15,221 nt of DNA, from NCBI GenBank assembly GCA_025201705.1, contig MU617348.1:1-15221 (forward strand), read 5' to 3'. Both the position numbers and the translations under genes were made by a program. Each line of letters starts with the position of its first letter. Position 1 is the stretch's first letter. A model generated the notes under the pieces. That model was not told where the DNA came from. It searched no databases and saw only the letters and a list, made by a program, of their open reading frames with translations. Source of the stretch: Dissophora ornata. Lineage: Eukaryota; Mortierellomycota; Mortierellomycetes; Mortierellales; Mortierellaceae. Of the stretch, positions 1-9,639 are shown in pieces.

Positions 1-865
1 CCCCCCTTTTTTTTTTATCCAGCGCTCTGACAATCTGACGATCCTGTACGCCATCCCCTTTCTGAACGAATAAGTCACGTTTCTCGTCCCCCAACTGCAC
101 ACCCTTTTATTTCGACTCTTGGCCCAATATCCATGTTCCCTTACGCTGTATAAGAAAGAAAAAAGAGTAGAAAGAAAGAAGATTAGATGCCAAGGAACAT
201 CCATAGGGTTTTTGAAGCTGATGAGTCTGTTGTTGGTTTTTTCTCCTGTTCTCCCTTGGTTCCAAAAAAATGGTCGCGTAGTGTGTGAAATATGTAATGT
301 CATTAAAAGGCTCTTCAAGCCGACTGACTGACTGGCTGGCGAGTGAACGTGATCTCGTAAACTGATTCCCTTCATGGATGAGAGACATAAAATCCAGTCC
401 TCGAAAATTGTCCCACAGTTGTCCAATGTTCCTGAAATTAGGGAATGCGCGCCCAAGTTACTGTGCATTGGTCTTTTCGACTGTATCCTCTGAATAAGCT
501 CCTGTCGACACTTCCTGTTATAAGAAAGACGGGCGTACTTTTAAGACGAGCGGCCATTATGTATTTATGAGTTTTTTTTTTTTACTCAAGTGAATGGAGA
601 GAGACGGAGAACGAGGGGGTGGAGTGAAGTTAAGCGAGGGCTGAATGCAAGTAGAAATAAAAAGGAATTTCGTCAGCAGCCAAGAAGAGCGTAAAGTTTG
701 AGAAAGCGTGCGAGCCAGCTGACCTGCCTGGCCTGGCTGTGACGCACTCGCTCGCGATCCCCCAAATTTTATTCGAAAACCCGCCCGTCAATTCGTCAAT
801 TGGCTTTTCTAATTCAAACTATCTCGCGCACGCGCGTTTGCCCTACCCACACGCAGTCTCCCGCC
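1..865. other. Non-coding left flank and HSDL2 3' region
   Basis: No coding region is supportable here. ORFs of 65-93 codons on both strands have low-complexity composition and no family resemblance. The stretch opens with a C6/T10 run, has an A/G-rich patch at about 151-186 (AAAG-type units), a T13 run near 571-583 and a purine-rich patch at about 595-640. On the minus strand the right end should be the 3' UTR of the HSDL2-like gene. The rest could be the upstream region of a gene beyond the left edge, which is inference only. Confidence 0.5.
768..773 (-). terminator. Candidate poly(A) signal of the HSDL2-like gene
   Basis: The plus strand reads TTTATT, so the minus strand carries a canonical AATAAA hexamer about 93 nt past the TAA stop of the HSDL2-like gene. 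The position suits a cleavage/polyadenylation signal, but no transcript evidence is available. Confidence 0.45.
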
Positions 866-2213
866 TTATTTCCACCCCTGCTTGGTCCTCAACTCCTCAA
901 TCTCCTCAAGAATCACGTCCGGGACAAAGAAATCCTGAGTCAAATCCTTCTCTCCCGGCGCATACTGATCCATGTCCGTGAACCCTTCCTGTCTTAAAAA
1001 CAACTCGTCCACCAAAAAGTTTCCTGAAAACTTGGCTCCGTTCTTCAAAAACACCTGATACGCTGCATCCGCCATAATCTCTGGTGAACGCATCGTCATC
1101 TTGCTCGTATCCCCAACCAACTTCAATGCAGATGTCCCGATCAACGTTAATGGCCAGAGTGCGTTCACACCAATCTTGTGTCGACGCAACTCTGCAGACA
1201 TACCGAGGACACACATCGACATGTTCATCTTGGCAATCGTGTAGGCCACATGGTTCTTGAACCACCTTTCCTCCATGGAGAGAGGAGGCGACAAGTTGAG
1301 GATGTGGGGGTTCTTGTCGGATTTGATCAAATGAGGGATCGCGTACTTTGAAACCATCCAGGTGCCACGCCCGTTGACCTGGTGCATCAAATCGTACTTT
1401 TTGACAGATGTCGCCACCGTGTCTGTCAAGCTGATCGCCGAAGCTATTTTAGAGGAAGAGGGAGGAGAGAGTGAATACAGACATTTCGATTATGGTACCT
1501 GGGTCGCCAAAAAAAAACACGGATGAGCTCCTGTATGTCTACCGTACCATTGTTCACCTACACCATTTGAGTCACAACGTCTGCTTAGTCGGTCTGTTTC
1601 GGGACGATGAACAGCTCAAGAAATTCCCACGTAGACTTACCAAGATATCAATTCCACCAAACTCCTTGACAGTCTGTTCGATGGCGTTCTTGACCTGATC
1701 CTCCTCACGGATATCACACACAATAGGGAGAGCTGCGTTGAATCAAAAAAACCCCGATGGATAAATAGGCAAAGCCCTACAGTTAATTCCTCGTCCTGGT
1801 CCTCGAGCTAAAACAGACTTTTCCTTTCCAAGTACCTTTGCCACCAGCCTTTTCAATCTCCTCGGCTGCAGTGTAGATCGTTCCGGGAAGCTATTACGTG
1901 GCGCGTTTAATAAAATATCCGAGGTCGGCATTAGAGCATCCGTCTGTAATGAACCTTTCAGTCACCAGCCTGCACGAAAACTTACAGTGGGGTGAGCAGT
2001 AGCAGTCTTGGCAGCAATTGCGATGTTGGCCTTGTCTCTCGCTGCACGCAACGCGATCGCCAAACCAATACCTCGGCTGGCTCCAGAGATGAAAAGTGTT
2101 TTTCCTGTATATTTCGGACCCGAAGCGTTCCTTTTGGTCAACAAAACAACATTAAATCTTTCGAAGCACGCGTGAGGAAATTATACGATGATGATGTTAC
2201 CTTGAAGTGACAT
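866..2213 (-). CDS. HSDL2: HSDL2-type short-chain dehydrogenase/reductase (6 exons)
   Basis: An SDR-fold NAD(P)-dependent oxidoreductase of the hydroxysteroid-dehydrogenase-like 2 family, probably acting in lipid or fatty-acid metabolism; the substrate is unknown. Exons: 2213-2201, 2104-1986, 1890-1836, 1732-1641, 1557-1548, 1443-866; all introns are GT..AG and all phases agree, giving about 288 aa. Seen in the protein: an N-terminal MSLQGKTLF strand, the nucleotide-binding glycine motif SGASRGIG (residues 11-18), AAKTA after the second strand, the NNAS motif (95-98), Ser148 in LNLSPP, and catalytic Tyr164/Lys168 in AYTIAK. HPTLPGTIYTAAEEI, FGGIDILVNNASAIS and VNALWP closely match vertebrate HSDL2 from memory. 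Human HSDL2 is about 418 aa because of a C-terminal SCP2 sterol-carrier domain, which this protein lacks; it also ends in GWK rather than a peroxisomal SKL-type signal. The start is chosen because a 13-nt first exon spliced to 2104 restores the usual SDR N-terminus; the open frame further upstream has no ATG. Confidence 0.92.
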
Positions 2214-2253
2214 ATCGATTACTGGAATGAGAATTGAGAAAGTGGGAGAAAGT

Positions 2254-2291
2254 GAGAGAGAAAGAAAGAAAGAGAGAGAGGGAGAGAAAAG
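2254..2291 (-). promoter_or_regulatory. Polypyrimidine (CT/CTTT) tract upstream of the HSDL2-like gene
   Basis: The plus strand shows an unbroken purine run of AG and AAAG units, which is a pure pyrimidine tract on the coding strand 41-78 nt before the HSDL2 ATG. CT-rich blocks just upstream of starts are common in fungal core promoters. It could also be a plain microsatellite. Confidence 0.4.
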
Positions 2292-2387
2292 CAGAGGCAG
2301 GGGGTTATGTCACTTCCTCTGTACGACACAAATGCCTATTAAAAAATAATAGTCGCTGCTTCTGCGCTCCTCCACAGAGTGCTTCTT

Positions 2388-3017
2388 CTAACCACAGATG
2401 CTCCTCCTGATTGCCGGGGTGATGTCGATCCAATCTCTTTGGCCATTGCAGAAATGTCGCGTGGTGGTGTGTTGCCTGTGCCATGTTGTGGGAGGTATTG
2501 TGATCTCGGTCCCTCTGCTGGCCTCAGTATCCGCAACACACAATCTTGAGACCCAACGCCTCCACCTGTTATCAATAAAAACACACAAGCTGTCAGCATT
2601 TAAGGCCTTAGACGATCGCCTGACAGTTTGCTCTTACCCTATTCTTCAAATGCGAGATAAAACTCTGATAGAGGACTTTGCCCAGTCATCACGGATGCGA
2701 CATGGTCTCGAATAAGTCTGCTTGATCTGGCTCTCAAGTTCGTAGGTTCGTGAATATTATTCGCCTTGGCCTTTGCGTCCCTTTACAACCGCTCTGACCG
2801 TGAAACGCATGGCTGCCCCTGACTCGATCGTTGGGGGCTGATCACGCCAGCAGGTCGCCATTTGCTTTATGCCTGGGTTGATCCCCATGACCACACGATG
2901 TTCCTGACCTTGGAAAACTGCGTCGATGTCGCCTCGGGTCCCAAGGAAACATCCTGGGACGTTTCTTCGTAAGGCATGACATGGTTGTCGTTTACTATTT
3001 CCAGGAGAGAAGTTGAA
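2388..3017 (-). pseudogene. Decayed ORF, possible TnpB/Fanzor-like (RuvC) relic
   Basis: One minus-strand frame runs from 3017 to a TAG at 2388-2390 with only three internal stops (TAA 2757-2759, TGA 2646-2648, TAA 2634-2636). Its open blocks are 86, 36, 3 and 81 codons, unusually open for non-coding DNA. The first block contains DIDAVFQGQEHRVVMGINPG followed by IKQMATC. This resembles the RuvC-I segment (G-hydrophobic-D-P-G...T) of IS605 OrfB/TnpB and eukaryotic Fanzor proteins, but with Asn where the catalytic Asp should be. After the first stop comes a charged segment with ELESQIKQTYS. In another frame near 2570-2540 there is FLLITGGGVGS, so a frameshift is possible. There is no ATG at the head of the first block, and I saw no terminal repeats. 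The family assignment is from memory of motif style and is uncertain; that it is a broken coding remnant is somewhat firmer. Confidence 0.4.
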
Positions 3018-3103
3018 TCAGGGTATATGATGGGTGGGAGACTTTGTTTATGATATCAAACGAACAGCTAACCCAAGAGGCCAACTTCCGTTTAATACTT
3101 TAC

Positions 3104-3109
3104 TTTATT
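3104..3109 (-). terminator. Candidate poly(A) signal of BUD6
   Basis: An AATAAA hexamer lies on the minus strand 24 nt past the BUD6 TGA stop (3133-3135), in an A/T-rich stretch. The spacing and sequence are typical of a fungal cleavage/polyadenylation signal. Confidence 0.55.
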
Positions 3110-3132
3110 GTGCATTTTTTTTCTTTTTCCAT

Positions 3133-6100
3133 TCACTCTGCAACAGAATCTGCTGCTGCTACATCCGTCACTTCATCCAGTACACTGGCTAACGCTGCTT
3201 CATCTTCTGGTGATAGTTGTGGTGGTGGTGGCACCCCCTGGTCCTGTTTAGCAAACATCGCCTTCAAATTCTCCAGGTCTCTCTGCTGTCGCTGTCTCTC
3301 GACCTCAAGAGCGCCTCCCGTCTTCCTCAACTTGCTAGCCCCGACAAATGTCGTCAACTCCTCCTCAAACTCATCGATGCGGTTCGACAGCTCGATATGT
3401 CGCAGCTTCTCCATCTGCGCCATAGCCTTCAATCGCTTATCCGAGTCTGGCTCAATCAGCTTGACCTCTTCAAGCACAGTCTTCAGTCCTTCAAAGCCTT
3501 CCTCAACCACAGGTTGGAACACAAATTCGCGTGATGCTCCTCCATTCTTCAGTTGTAACTCGAGTACCTTTTTCAGGTTGCCTAGAGTTTGAACCAAGGA
3601 GCCACGGTCTTCTTTGAGATCCTCCAGCAACGCCTCCTGTTCCTTCAAAAACATTTGCTCCTTCACAATCGTCTGCAGTTCAACCTCCCATGTCTTCTTC
3701 CATGACGGACGCAGAGTCTGAATAAAATCAGAGAGCTCATCAATCTCGTTGTTGATCTCGTCACACTGCTTGTCCACAAACGCGATCGAGGTGTCGCTAG
3801 GGCGTCCACGCCGTTGTGTTACATTGATCTTCATGTCCTCAACCACGTCTTGAAGATCCTCGATCTTGTTCGTCAGATCCTCCGACTTCTTGTCCAGCTT
3901 GACCTTACCCGTTTCGATAAACACTCTCGACGAGACCGGTTGTTCAAGCGCCTGTTTGCGGATCTGAGTGGTGTAGCCTGCCAGGTTACCGAGCATCGTT
4001 TTCGTTTCGCTCTGCAGCTCCGTATATAGCTGTCGAACCACACCCAAATCGCGCCGCAATGTCTGCACCTCCTCGAACTGTGACTTGAGCTCTGCAGCAG
4101 ACACCTTGCTCTGCACTGCGGCTGTAGGATTCGAGGATTCAGCTCCGGTAGTCTTGTTCTTGGATAAGACTTTCATAACTACAGAACGGAGCATTTGAGA
4201 GTTCTCTGGATTCGAGGACGCACTTCGTTCTGGAGGGTTGTTCGCAATCGCCGAAGCTGCTGCCGCTGCTACTGCCTTTTGACGCGCGGCCTCAGATGCC
4301 TCGTGCGCCTTTCTGATCTCATGCAGTTCTTTTGACAGGGCTGAGAAGCCTTGGTCCATCTTGCGCTGAATATTTTCCAAGTCTATCGACAAACCAACAA
4401 TTCAGAGTTTAATTATCAACCTTGTTACAACAATCACACATGACATACCAACATCGCATCCCCTTACCGTCGACATTCAAAGATAGGAACGCATTCTGCT
4501 TCACATCTCCCAGTGACTCGAGTTCATAATGAATGTTGGTATTCGGATCCTTGACGTAGATCGTGGGAAAGTCCTCTTGTCCTGGATTGTACTGGAATTT
4601 CTCCATGAAAAGCATACGCAGCCCAGAGTGTGTCAGCTCGCCCTCGAACTTTGTCTTTTTCACACTCTTGCCCACTTGAAGGAATAGTGTCAGGCTCGTA
4701 TCCAGAGGTTCCGCTAAGAGAATTATGTGCCATCTATATTAGAAATGACGATCCAACATTATTTCTATTGTTATCACTATGTTCCTGTCTTCTCACCTGG
4801 AGCATCCATTGAGGGCAGTGAAACTGCGCTTGAAGCACCGGCAACGCTCGGCGTCGTCGGCGTCACAGAACTGGAAATGGTATCCGAGGATCCATTTGTT
4901 ATCAGTGAGAGGTGTGGCGAAGGCGCAACTTCCGGATTCAATGTGTTGAGCATCATGGACGAAGAACCCAAAAGAGGTGATGTCGTCGAGGGCGTAATGG
5001 TTGGAAGACCATTTGGAGGAGGTGGCATTGGTATTGTTGGGGGCTGAGGCATTCCATCCAAGGAGCGATTGGCGCCCGGAGAGGGTAAGGATGGGCTGGT
5101 GGGGAGTTCGTAGGAGGGCATAGGTGGGAAATGTCCATAAGGCAGAGTCATGCTGGGGCTAGTGGCGGGCGTTGATCCTTGCGAACTAAATCCCGGATAG
5201 GTTGAAAGCATGCTAGGGTCATTCATAGGATTGCGTCGAGGAACTGGAGGAGCATTCTGCTCCAACAGTGTCGAGAATCGCTGAGAGTGGCGTCGAGAGG
5301 AGGCGCGTCGTGTGATAGCGTCACTTTTTCGGAGAGATGCAAGCGTTTCGGCATGTCCCTGTTCGTCACGAGGAGTAGAGACGGATAAAGTAGGGGTTGA
5401 TCCTGCGGTGATGGAAGGACTCCTGGAGACTCCCTCTGATTCTGGGGACTTTGGTCCGATAGGTTGCCTAACATTGCCCCCACTACTCTTGGATCTTCCC
5501 GCAGTAGTTGTGGCGGCAGTTGCGGCGGCAGTTGCGGCAGCAGCCTGAAGGCGCGCTGTCTTTGCTTCGTGCTGCTCGCGATACAAGTTCTGTTTGAGGC
5601 GAAGACCCTGCAGCAGATTGATAATGACCTCCTTGATCCGCGGCAGATATTGATCCAATGACGACGGTGATGGCTCCTCCCCGAGCGCTGTTTCCAGGCA
5701 GTTTCTTAGGTCGTCAGGGATGTGTGCAAGCTCGCTATAGACGCACGATGCGTTTTGTTGACAGAGGGTGCGAGTGTGTTTTAGCGTAGTGTGGCTGTCA
5801 ACAGCCCCCAAAAATTTCCTTTCTGTTCTCTCCGATTCTTTGATGCTGCCCTTGAGTAAGGCCCATGGTGGAACATATCCATTGCAAGAGGAATAACATC
5901 GTCATCGTACCTTGTGTCGATATTGACCTCATGAAACGCCTGGCTGGCCAAGTTGAACTGCGTAGCAAGCTGCACAAAGATATCGGAGACGTTCTCCTCA
6001 GTCATTTTTCGTGTAGACCACAAGGTCAGGCCTTCAAGCAGCTGCTTTGTTGCCACCAAGAGCTTCGTCACGGTCGCTTCTATGGGATTTATCTTTACAA

Positions 6101-6362
6101 GGGACGCGAATGAGGAGACGAAATCAACAACAACAAAGAGGCAGACATTAGAAGAGCTTCCGGCATGTGCATTTCGTTGTCTTTGATGCGGGTCTGGATG
6201 AAGTTTGGTCGTGGGGTTGTGTTGTGTCGCTTTAGGTTAAGGCACGGAGGGTTCCTGCAGGGCGGGGGTGAAAGTATGACTTACAGCGCCTTGGTCAGTC
6301 TTACGCCTCCGAGCCGGTGCTCCTGTGGGGGCGTATGGCGGTGCGGGGTCCATGGTATCCAT
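3133..6362 (-). CDS. BUD6: Bud6/Aip3 actin-interacting polarity factor (5 exons)
   Basis: Homologue of yeast Bud6/Aip3, the polarisome protein that binds G-actin and the formin Bni1 to promote actin-cable nucleation at sites of polar growth. Exons: 6362-6285, 6092-5911, 5734-4797, 4713-4468, 4382-3133; all junctions are GT..AG and in phase, about 897 aa (yeast Bud6 is 788). Domains: a conserved N-terminal block (about 27-140) with TKLLVATKQLLEGLTLWS, EENVSDIFVQL and LDQYLPRIKEVIINLLQGL; a long Ser/Pro/Thr-rich linker (about 150-400) with an Ala/Thr run, a PPVPRR SH3-type motif and poly-proline; then the AIP3 core (about 400-480: LFLQVGKSVKKTKFEGELT, FMEKFQYNPGQEDFPTIYVK, LSLNV) followed by a mostly coiled-coil region to about 860. 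The exon joins recreate family sequence, for example NIDT|SELAHIPDDL. Methionine 4 has a better initiation context (ACCATGG) than methionine 1, so the true start may be three codons later. Introns of 192 and 176 nt are the longest in the window. Confidence 0.92.
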
Positions 6363-6531
6363 TGAAGTATGAAAAAGAAGAAGAGTTTATATAGTTTGAA
6401 GGTGGCCGAGAGTAGGCAGAAGTAATGGAGTTGAACGGAAGAGGTTGAATGAGGAAAGATGATGCATTACGGCATGAAGAGAACCCAAAAAAATCTCGCT
6501 AAATTACTGTAGTGTGTTTTGCGCTTGTTGC

Positions 6532-6536
6532 ATTGG
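6532..6536 (-). promoter_or_regulatory. CCAAT box upstream of BUD6
   Basis: CCAAT on the coding strand, about 170 nt before the BUD6 ATG, in the 238-nt gap between the MAU2 stop and the BUD6 start. The distance is typical for the fungal HAP/NF-Y complex. A five-base match alone is weak evidence. Confidence 0.3.
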
Positions 6537-6544
6537 CTGCACAG

Positions 6545-6554
6545 GCGCATGCGC
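6545..6554. repeat. Perfect 10-bp palindrome GCGCATGCGC
   Basis: A perfect 10-bp palindrome embedded in a run of alternating purine-pyrimidine (GCGCATGCGCGTGC) in the short MAU2-BUD6 gap, 10 nt from the CCAAT box. It could be a binding site for a dimeric regulator or simply Z-DNA-prone sequence. Confidence 0.35.
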
Positions 6555-6599
6555 GTGCAATCACAACGAAACACACTTTCATTTCTTTCTGTTTTTAGT

Positions 6600-6605
6600 T
6601 TTATT
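6600..6605 (-). terminator. AATAAA overlapping the MAU2 stop codon
   Basis: The MAU2 coding strand ends CAG AAA TAA AAC, so an AATAAA hexamer spans the stop codon. It may serve as the poly(A) signal, giving a very short 3' UTR, or it may be chance in an A-rich end. Confidence 0.3.
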
Positions 6606-9575
6606 TCTGCTCCGCATCAGTGTCGTTGAGGAGCGGAGCCATTAGTCGCGATTGGAACGCCTGATCGACTGCTTCCATGACGGGCAAGTTCTTTTGTGCC
6701 TGCTGACTCGCCTTGATGCCTTGGGATGTCGTCAGGTACAGATCTGCAGCAATTACGGGTATTATTTCGCCGCGTTTTTTTTTTCGGGTCAGACAAAATT
6801 TGGTCCCAGATCATTTGTGCAGCACAGCCAAAAAAAACAAAACATCATGCATCTATCACTGACCTTTCAAGCATGATCCAGCAGCCGCAGCAACAATTTG
6901 ATTGCCCGTCTTCTCTGCATGCACAAATCCTGTCATCAACATCTTTTCAGCCTGTTCGTCGTGTGTCTGCAAATAGACGTTACCCAATAACAGCAACGTC
7001 AGGCTTCTCAGCTGGGTATTCATCAGCGCGCTGGATAATTTCAAGGCCTCTTGCAGATGTTGTCTAATATACAAGAAAACAAGAATACTTTAGACAACAC
7101 AAGTGCGACATGTATGAATGTCAATTTGACCATCGACATATGAACCTACCTGGCGGGAATAAGGGCCTCCTTTGTCCAACTATCTAGGATATGAAGTGCG
7201 CACCGTATATTGGCAGACATGTTGGATTCATGCCTCGCCCTGGCTTCCATCTGAAGGTCCTTGACCTATTTGGCAACCGAGGGGGATAAGAAGATTCGAT
7301 CAGCTGTTTTCTTGGCTCACACTATAGAAAATCTAACCTTACGGACTTACTTTTTGCAGGTCATAAAAACGCTCGCCACAGTGGATGAGGGCAGTGTTGA
7401 TGATAGCCAGAGTCTTTGCTTCGTAGCCCTCTGGATCTTGATGGCTCCCTTGTGTGTGACTTAAACAGATACCATACCAATCCAGGGCCTCATCCAATTG
7501 TCCACCGAGATGCATTGTCATGCCTATAGAAAGCGAGATCCTCCACTTGAAAACTTCCCACATCCCACACACTTGTGACCAATACGTCGCCTTCAAAATC
7601 GTCTATTGAAGAACATAGGGTCAGTAAAGCACCGCATTGATCCAGATTCTAAGCATATCTGTGGATTTATGTGTGATGATTACCTCTTCTGCAGAAGCAA
7701 GGTCATATTTGAGTAAAAATACGTCGGAGAGATGTACAAGCATGGTCATCATCAGAAGTGAAAACCAGCGCTGATTGCGCCGGACGCTGAAAGTAGATGT
7801 AGCATCTGTAAAACGAACAATGGGACACGAAATAAGTACATGCTGTCAACGACAATCAGCTATCAATCACCTTGGATCGAATACCTACGATCATTAACGC
7901 TAAACTCGCCTACAAAGTTGAAGATAATCCGCCATATAAGAATAAAGGTCAGCACCGCGTGTTCAAGACGTGAAAAGGAAAAGCATGCTTGGAACTTGTG
8001 GTAAATTCTTACGATCAACGACTTTGATCCCCTCGATCAAGAACTGCTGCGCTTTCATTGGTTGAGTCATATCAGCCTTGCTACAGATGCCAGACAGCAG
8101 GTATGTGAGGCAGTAGACCTGAGAAAAAGACATCCATTTGATCGGAAGATGAGGCCATGGCGCGTTTTGATCATGTTGAGAATGAACATTTTGCTTCGGA
8201 TAGTTCAGGGATATCCGGAAAATTCCTTGGAGTTCCTCGTTATCTTTCGGCCGAGTCTCATCCAGTGCACTATGTAGCGCAGTGAGAGCGGCCAGTGACT
8301 TTTGCACGCCACCGGATCGAAGCATGCATGATATATAGAGAATTAGAAAAAAGACGCGTAGCTGTTTTGACTGACACAACTTTGGTTGCTGAGTTTGTTG
8401 ACTTGATGATGATGTTGCTGTAGCGTAGGATGACTCTGGGGCAGGTTGTATTGTGTTCGGCGATATCTTTAGCCCTTCGTCCAGCCCCATATGCGGCGCT
8501 AGCTTCAGGAGATATGACATGGCTTGGTCCCAGTTTGAAAGCATGAGAGAGTACTGTCCAGCAACAATCCAGAATGCCATCTACAAGCGAACAAACACCT
8601 GATCAGTCGTTTACTGGCAATGGAACTGATTCATTCTCAATCATCATCAGGACAGCGCACCTTGAGGTCAAAATCCCCCCGCTTTTCTGCGAATGCAGCG
8701 CCTTGGTTCAGCGTCGACAAACTTCCCGCGATATCATTCATCAGGAAGCACACGTGCGCCCTGACTAGTAAGAAGTGGTATGTCCACCAGTGCAAGTCCA
8801 GCCTATAATTTACCATCGAGCGATACAGTTTCTGTCAGAGAAGATACTTCAACATGTAAGACCTCATTTTGTCCGCAAACAGATCGCCTACGTTGCTGCT
8901 TCGGTTGAAGCTGTCCCTAGAATTGTCTTTGCAAGGCGGAACTTTTTCGATTGGATATAGATCTGGATCTGCAGGTCGTAGAGCCGCAGTTGGATGTCTA
9001 ATGCTGTGGACCCTTGTATCTATGGTGAACAGGTTTGTGATGATCAGCACATTCGATCCACAGTGAACAAATGGCATATCCCCAAAATGACGTGTGACTC
9101 TCCCTTACTCTGTTCGCGATAATAATCTAACACGGCAGCAAGGCAGCATGTAATAAATAACAGTTAATTGCGATGCTCGGCCCAAGCTCTGACTCAATAA
9201 GTGGGAGAATCTGCGACCTCTTACCGCTTTGTTGACCTCCTCTTCGCATCTATCCAGACTCTCGGTCTCGTCAAACAGGATCTGAGCCAGCCGTAAACCC
9301 GTCTTGGCCCTATCCAACTGTGTCATAGAGGGAGACTCCAAAGAGACACAAGCGGCAAGGCATTTGATGGCGCAGAAAATAAGATCTTGGTGGCGTTTTC
9401 TCCAGGCAGGTTGCGAGCTGGGCTGCGTAGTGGCAATGAAACACAGCGACCGTGCCTGATCGATATACTCCTCTGCCAACCCCCAAAGAATCAGATGAGT
9501 ATTTCCTGGAGTGACATCAGTAATCGCTTCAGGAGTTGTTACTGCGGCATTCTGGCTCGTTGCTGCTTTCTCCAT
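6601..9575 (-). CDS. MAU2: Mau2/Scc4 cohesin loader TPR subunit (11 exons)
   Basis: Homologue of MAU2/Scc4 (fission-yeast Ssl3), the all-helical TPR protein that wraps the N-terminus of Scc2/NIPBL to form the cohesin loader. Exons: 9575-9225, 9126-9109, 9019-8892, 8802-8661, 8580-8013, 7909-7871, 7805-7684, 7602-7351, 7265-7150, 7063-6864, 6743-6601; all introns are GT..AG (65-120 nt) and in phase, about 692 aa (human about 613). Family landmarks: LAEEYIDQARSL near the N-terminus; LRLAQILFDETE then CEEEVNKA; RLAKTIL and HWWTYHFLLVRAHV; SKQLRVFFLILYI, matching human SLRVFFLVLQV; and C-terminal TPR-like LTLLLLGNVYLQTHDEQAEKML. Exon 2 is only 18 nt and exon 6 only 39 nt. The start is uncertain. 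ATG 9575 is used because it has G at -3 and +4 and is the first in-frame methionine; a further ATG at 9705 would need an implausible 31-nt intron. The gene begins inside or immediately after the ORC6 transcript. Confidence 0.87.
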
Positions 9576-9639
9576 GTCTGTAGCGATTCGAATGCCTTTA
9601 TGCAGAGCTGAGCTGTTGAGGAATGAAATGCTACAGATT

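Noticed and set aside
1..865. Possible small genes (ORFs of 65-93 codons) or tRNA in the left flank
   Set aside because: The ORFs are low-complexity and overlap on both strands; no tRNA A/B box pair or cloverleaf could be made out by eye.
2339..2599. FLLITGGGVGS taken as the glycine motif of a second short-chain dehydrogenase
   Set aside because: The glycine pattern TGxxxGxG is not met, and nothing after it resembles an SDR (no NNAG or YxxxK). It fits better as part of the decayed ORF.
3044..3592. Plus-strand ORF of 182 codons and others opposite BUD6
   Set aside because: It lies antisense to the strongly supported BUD6 coiled-coil exon. Its Ser-rich composition is what the opposite strand of such an exon produces, and it matches no family.
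8832..8896. A GC-AG intron in MAU2 joining TEA to KLYRSMVNYR
   Set aside because: A canonical GT..AG intron (8891-8803) is also in phase and gives spacing before HWWTYHFLL that fits human MAU2 better, so the non-canonical option is unnecessary.
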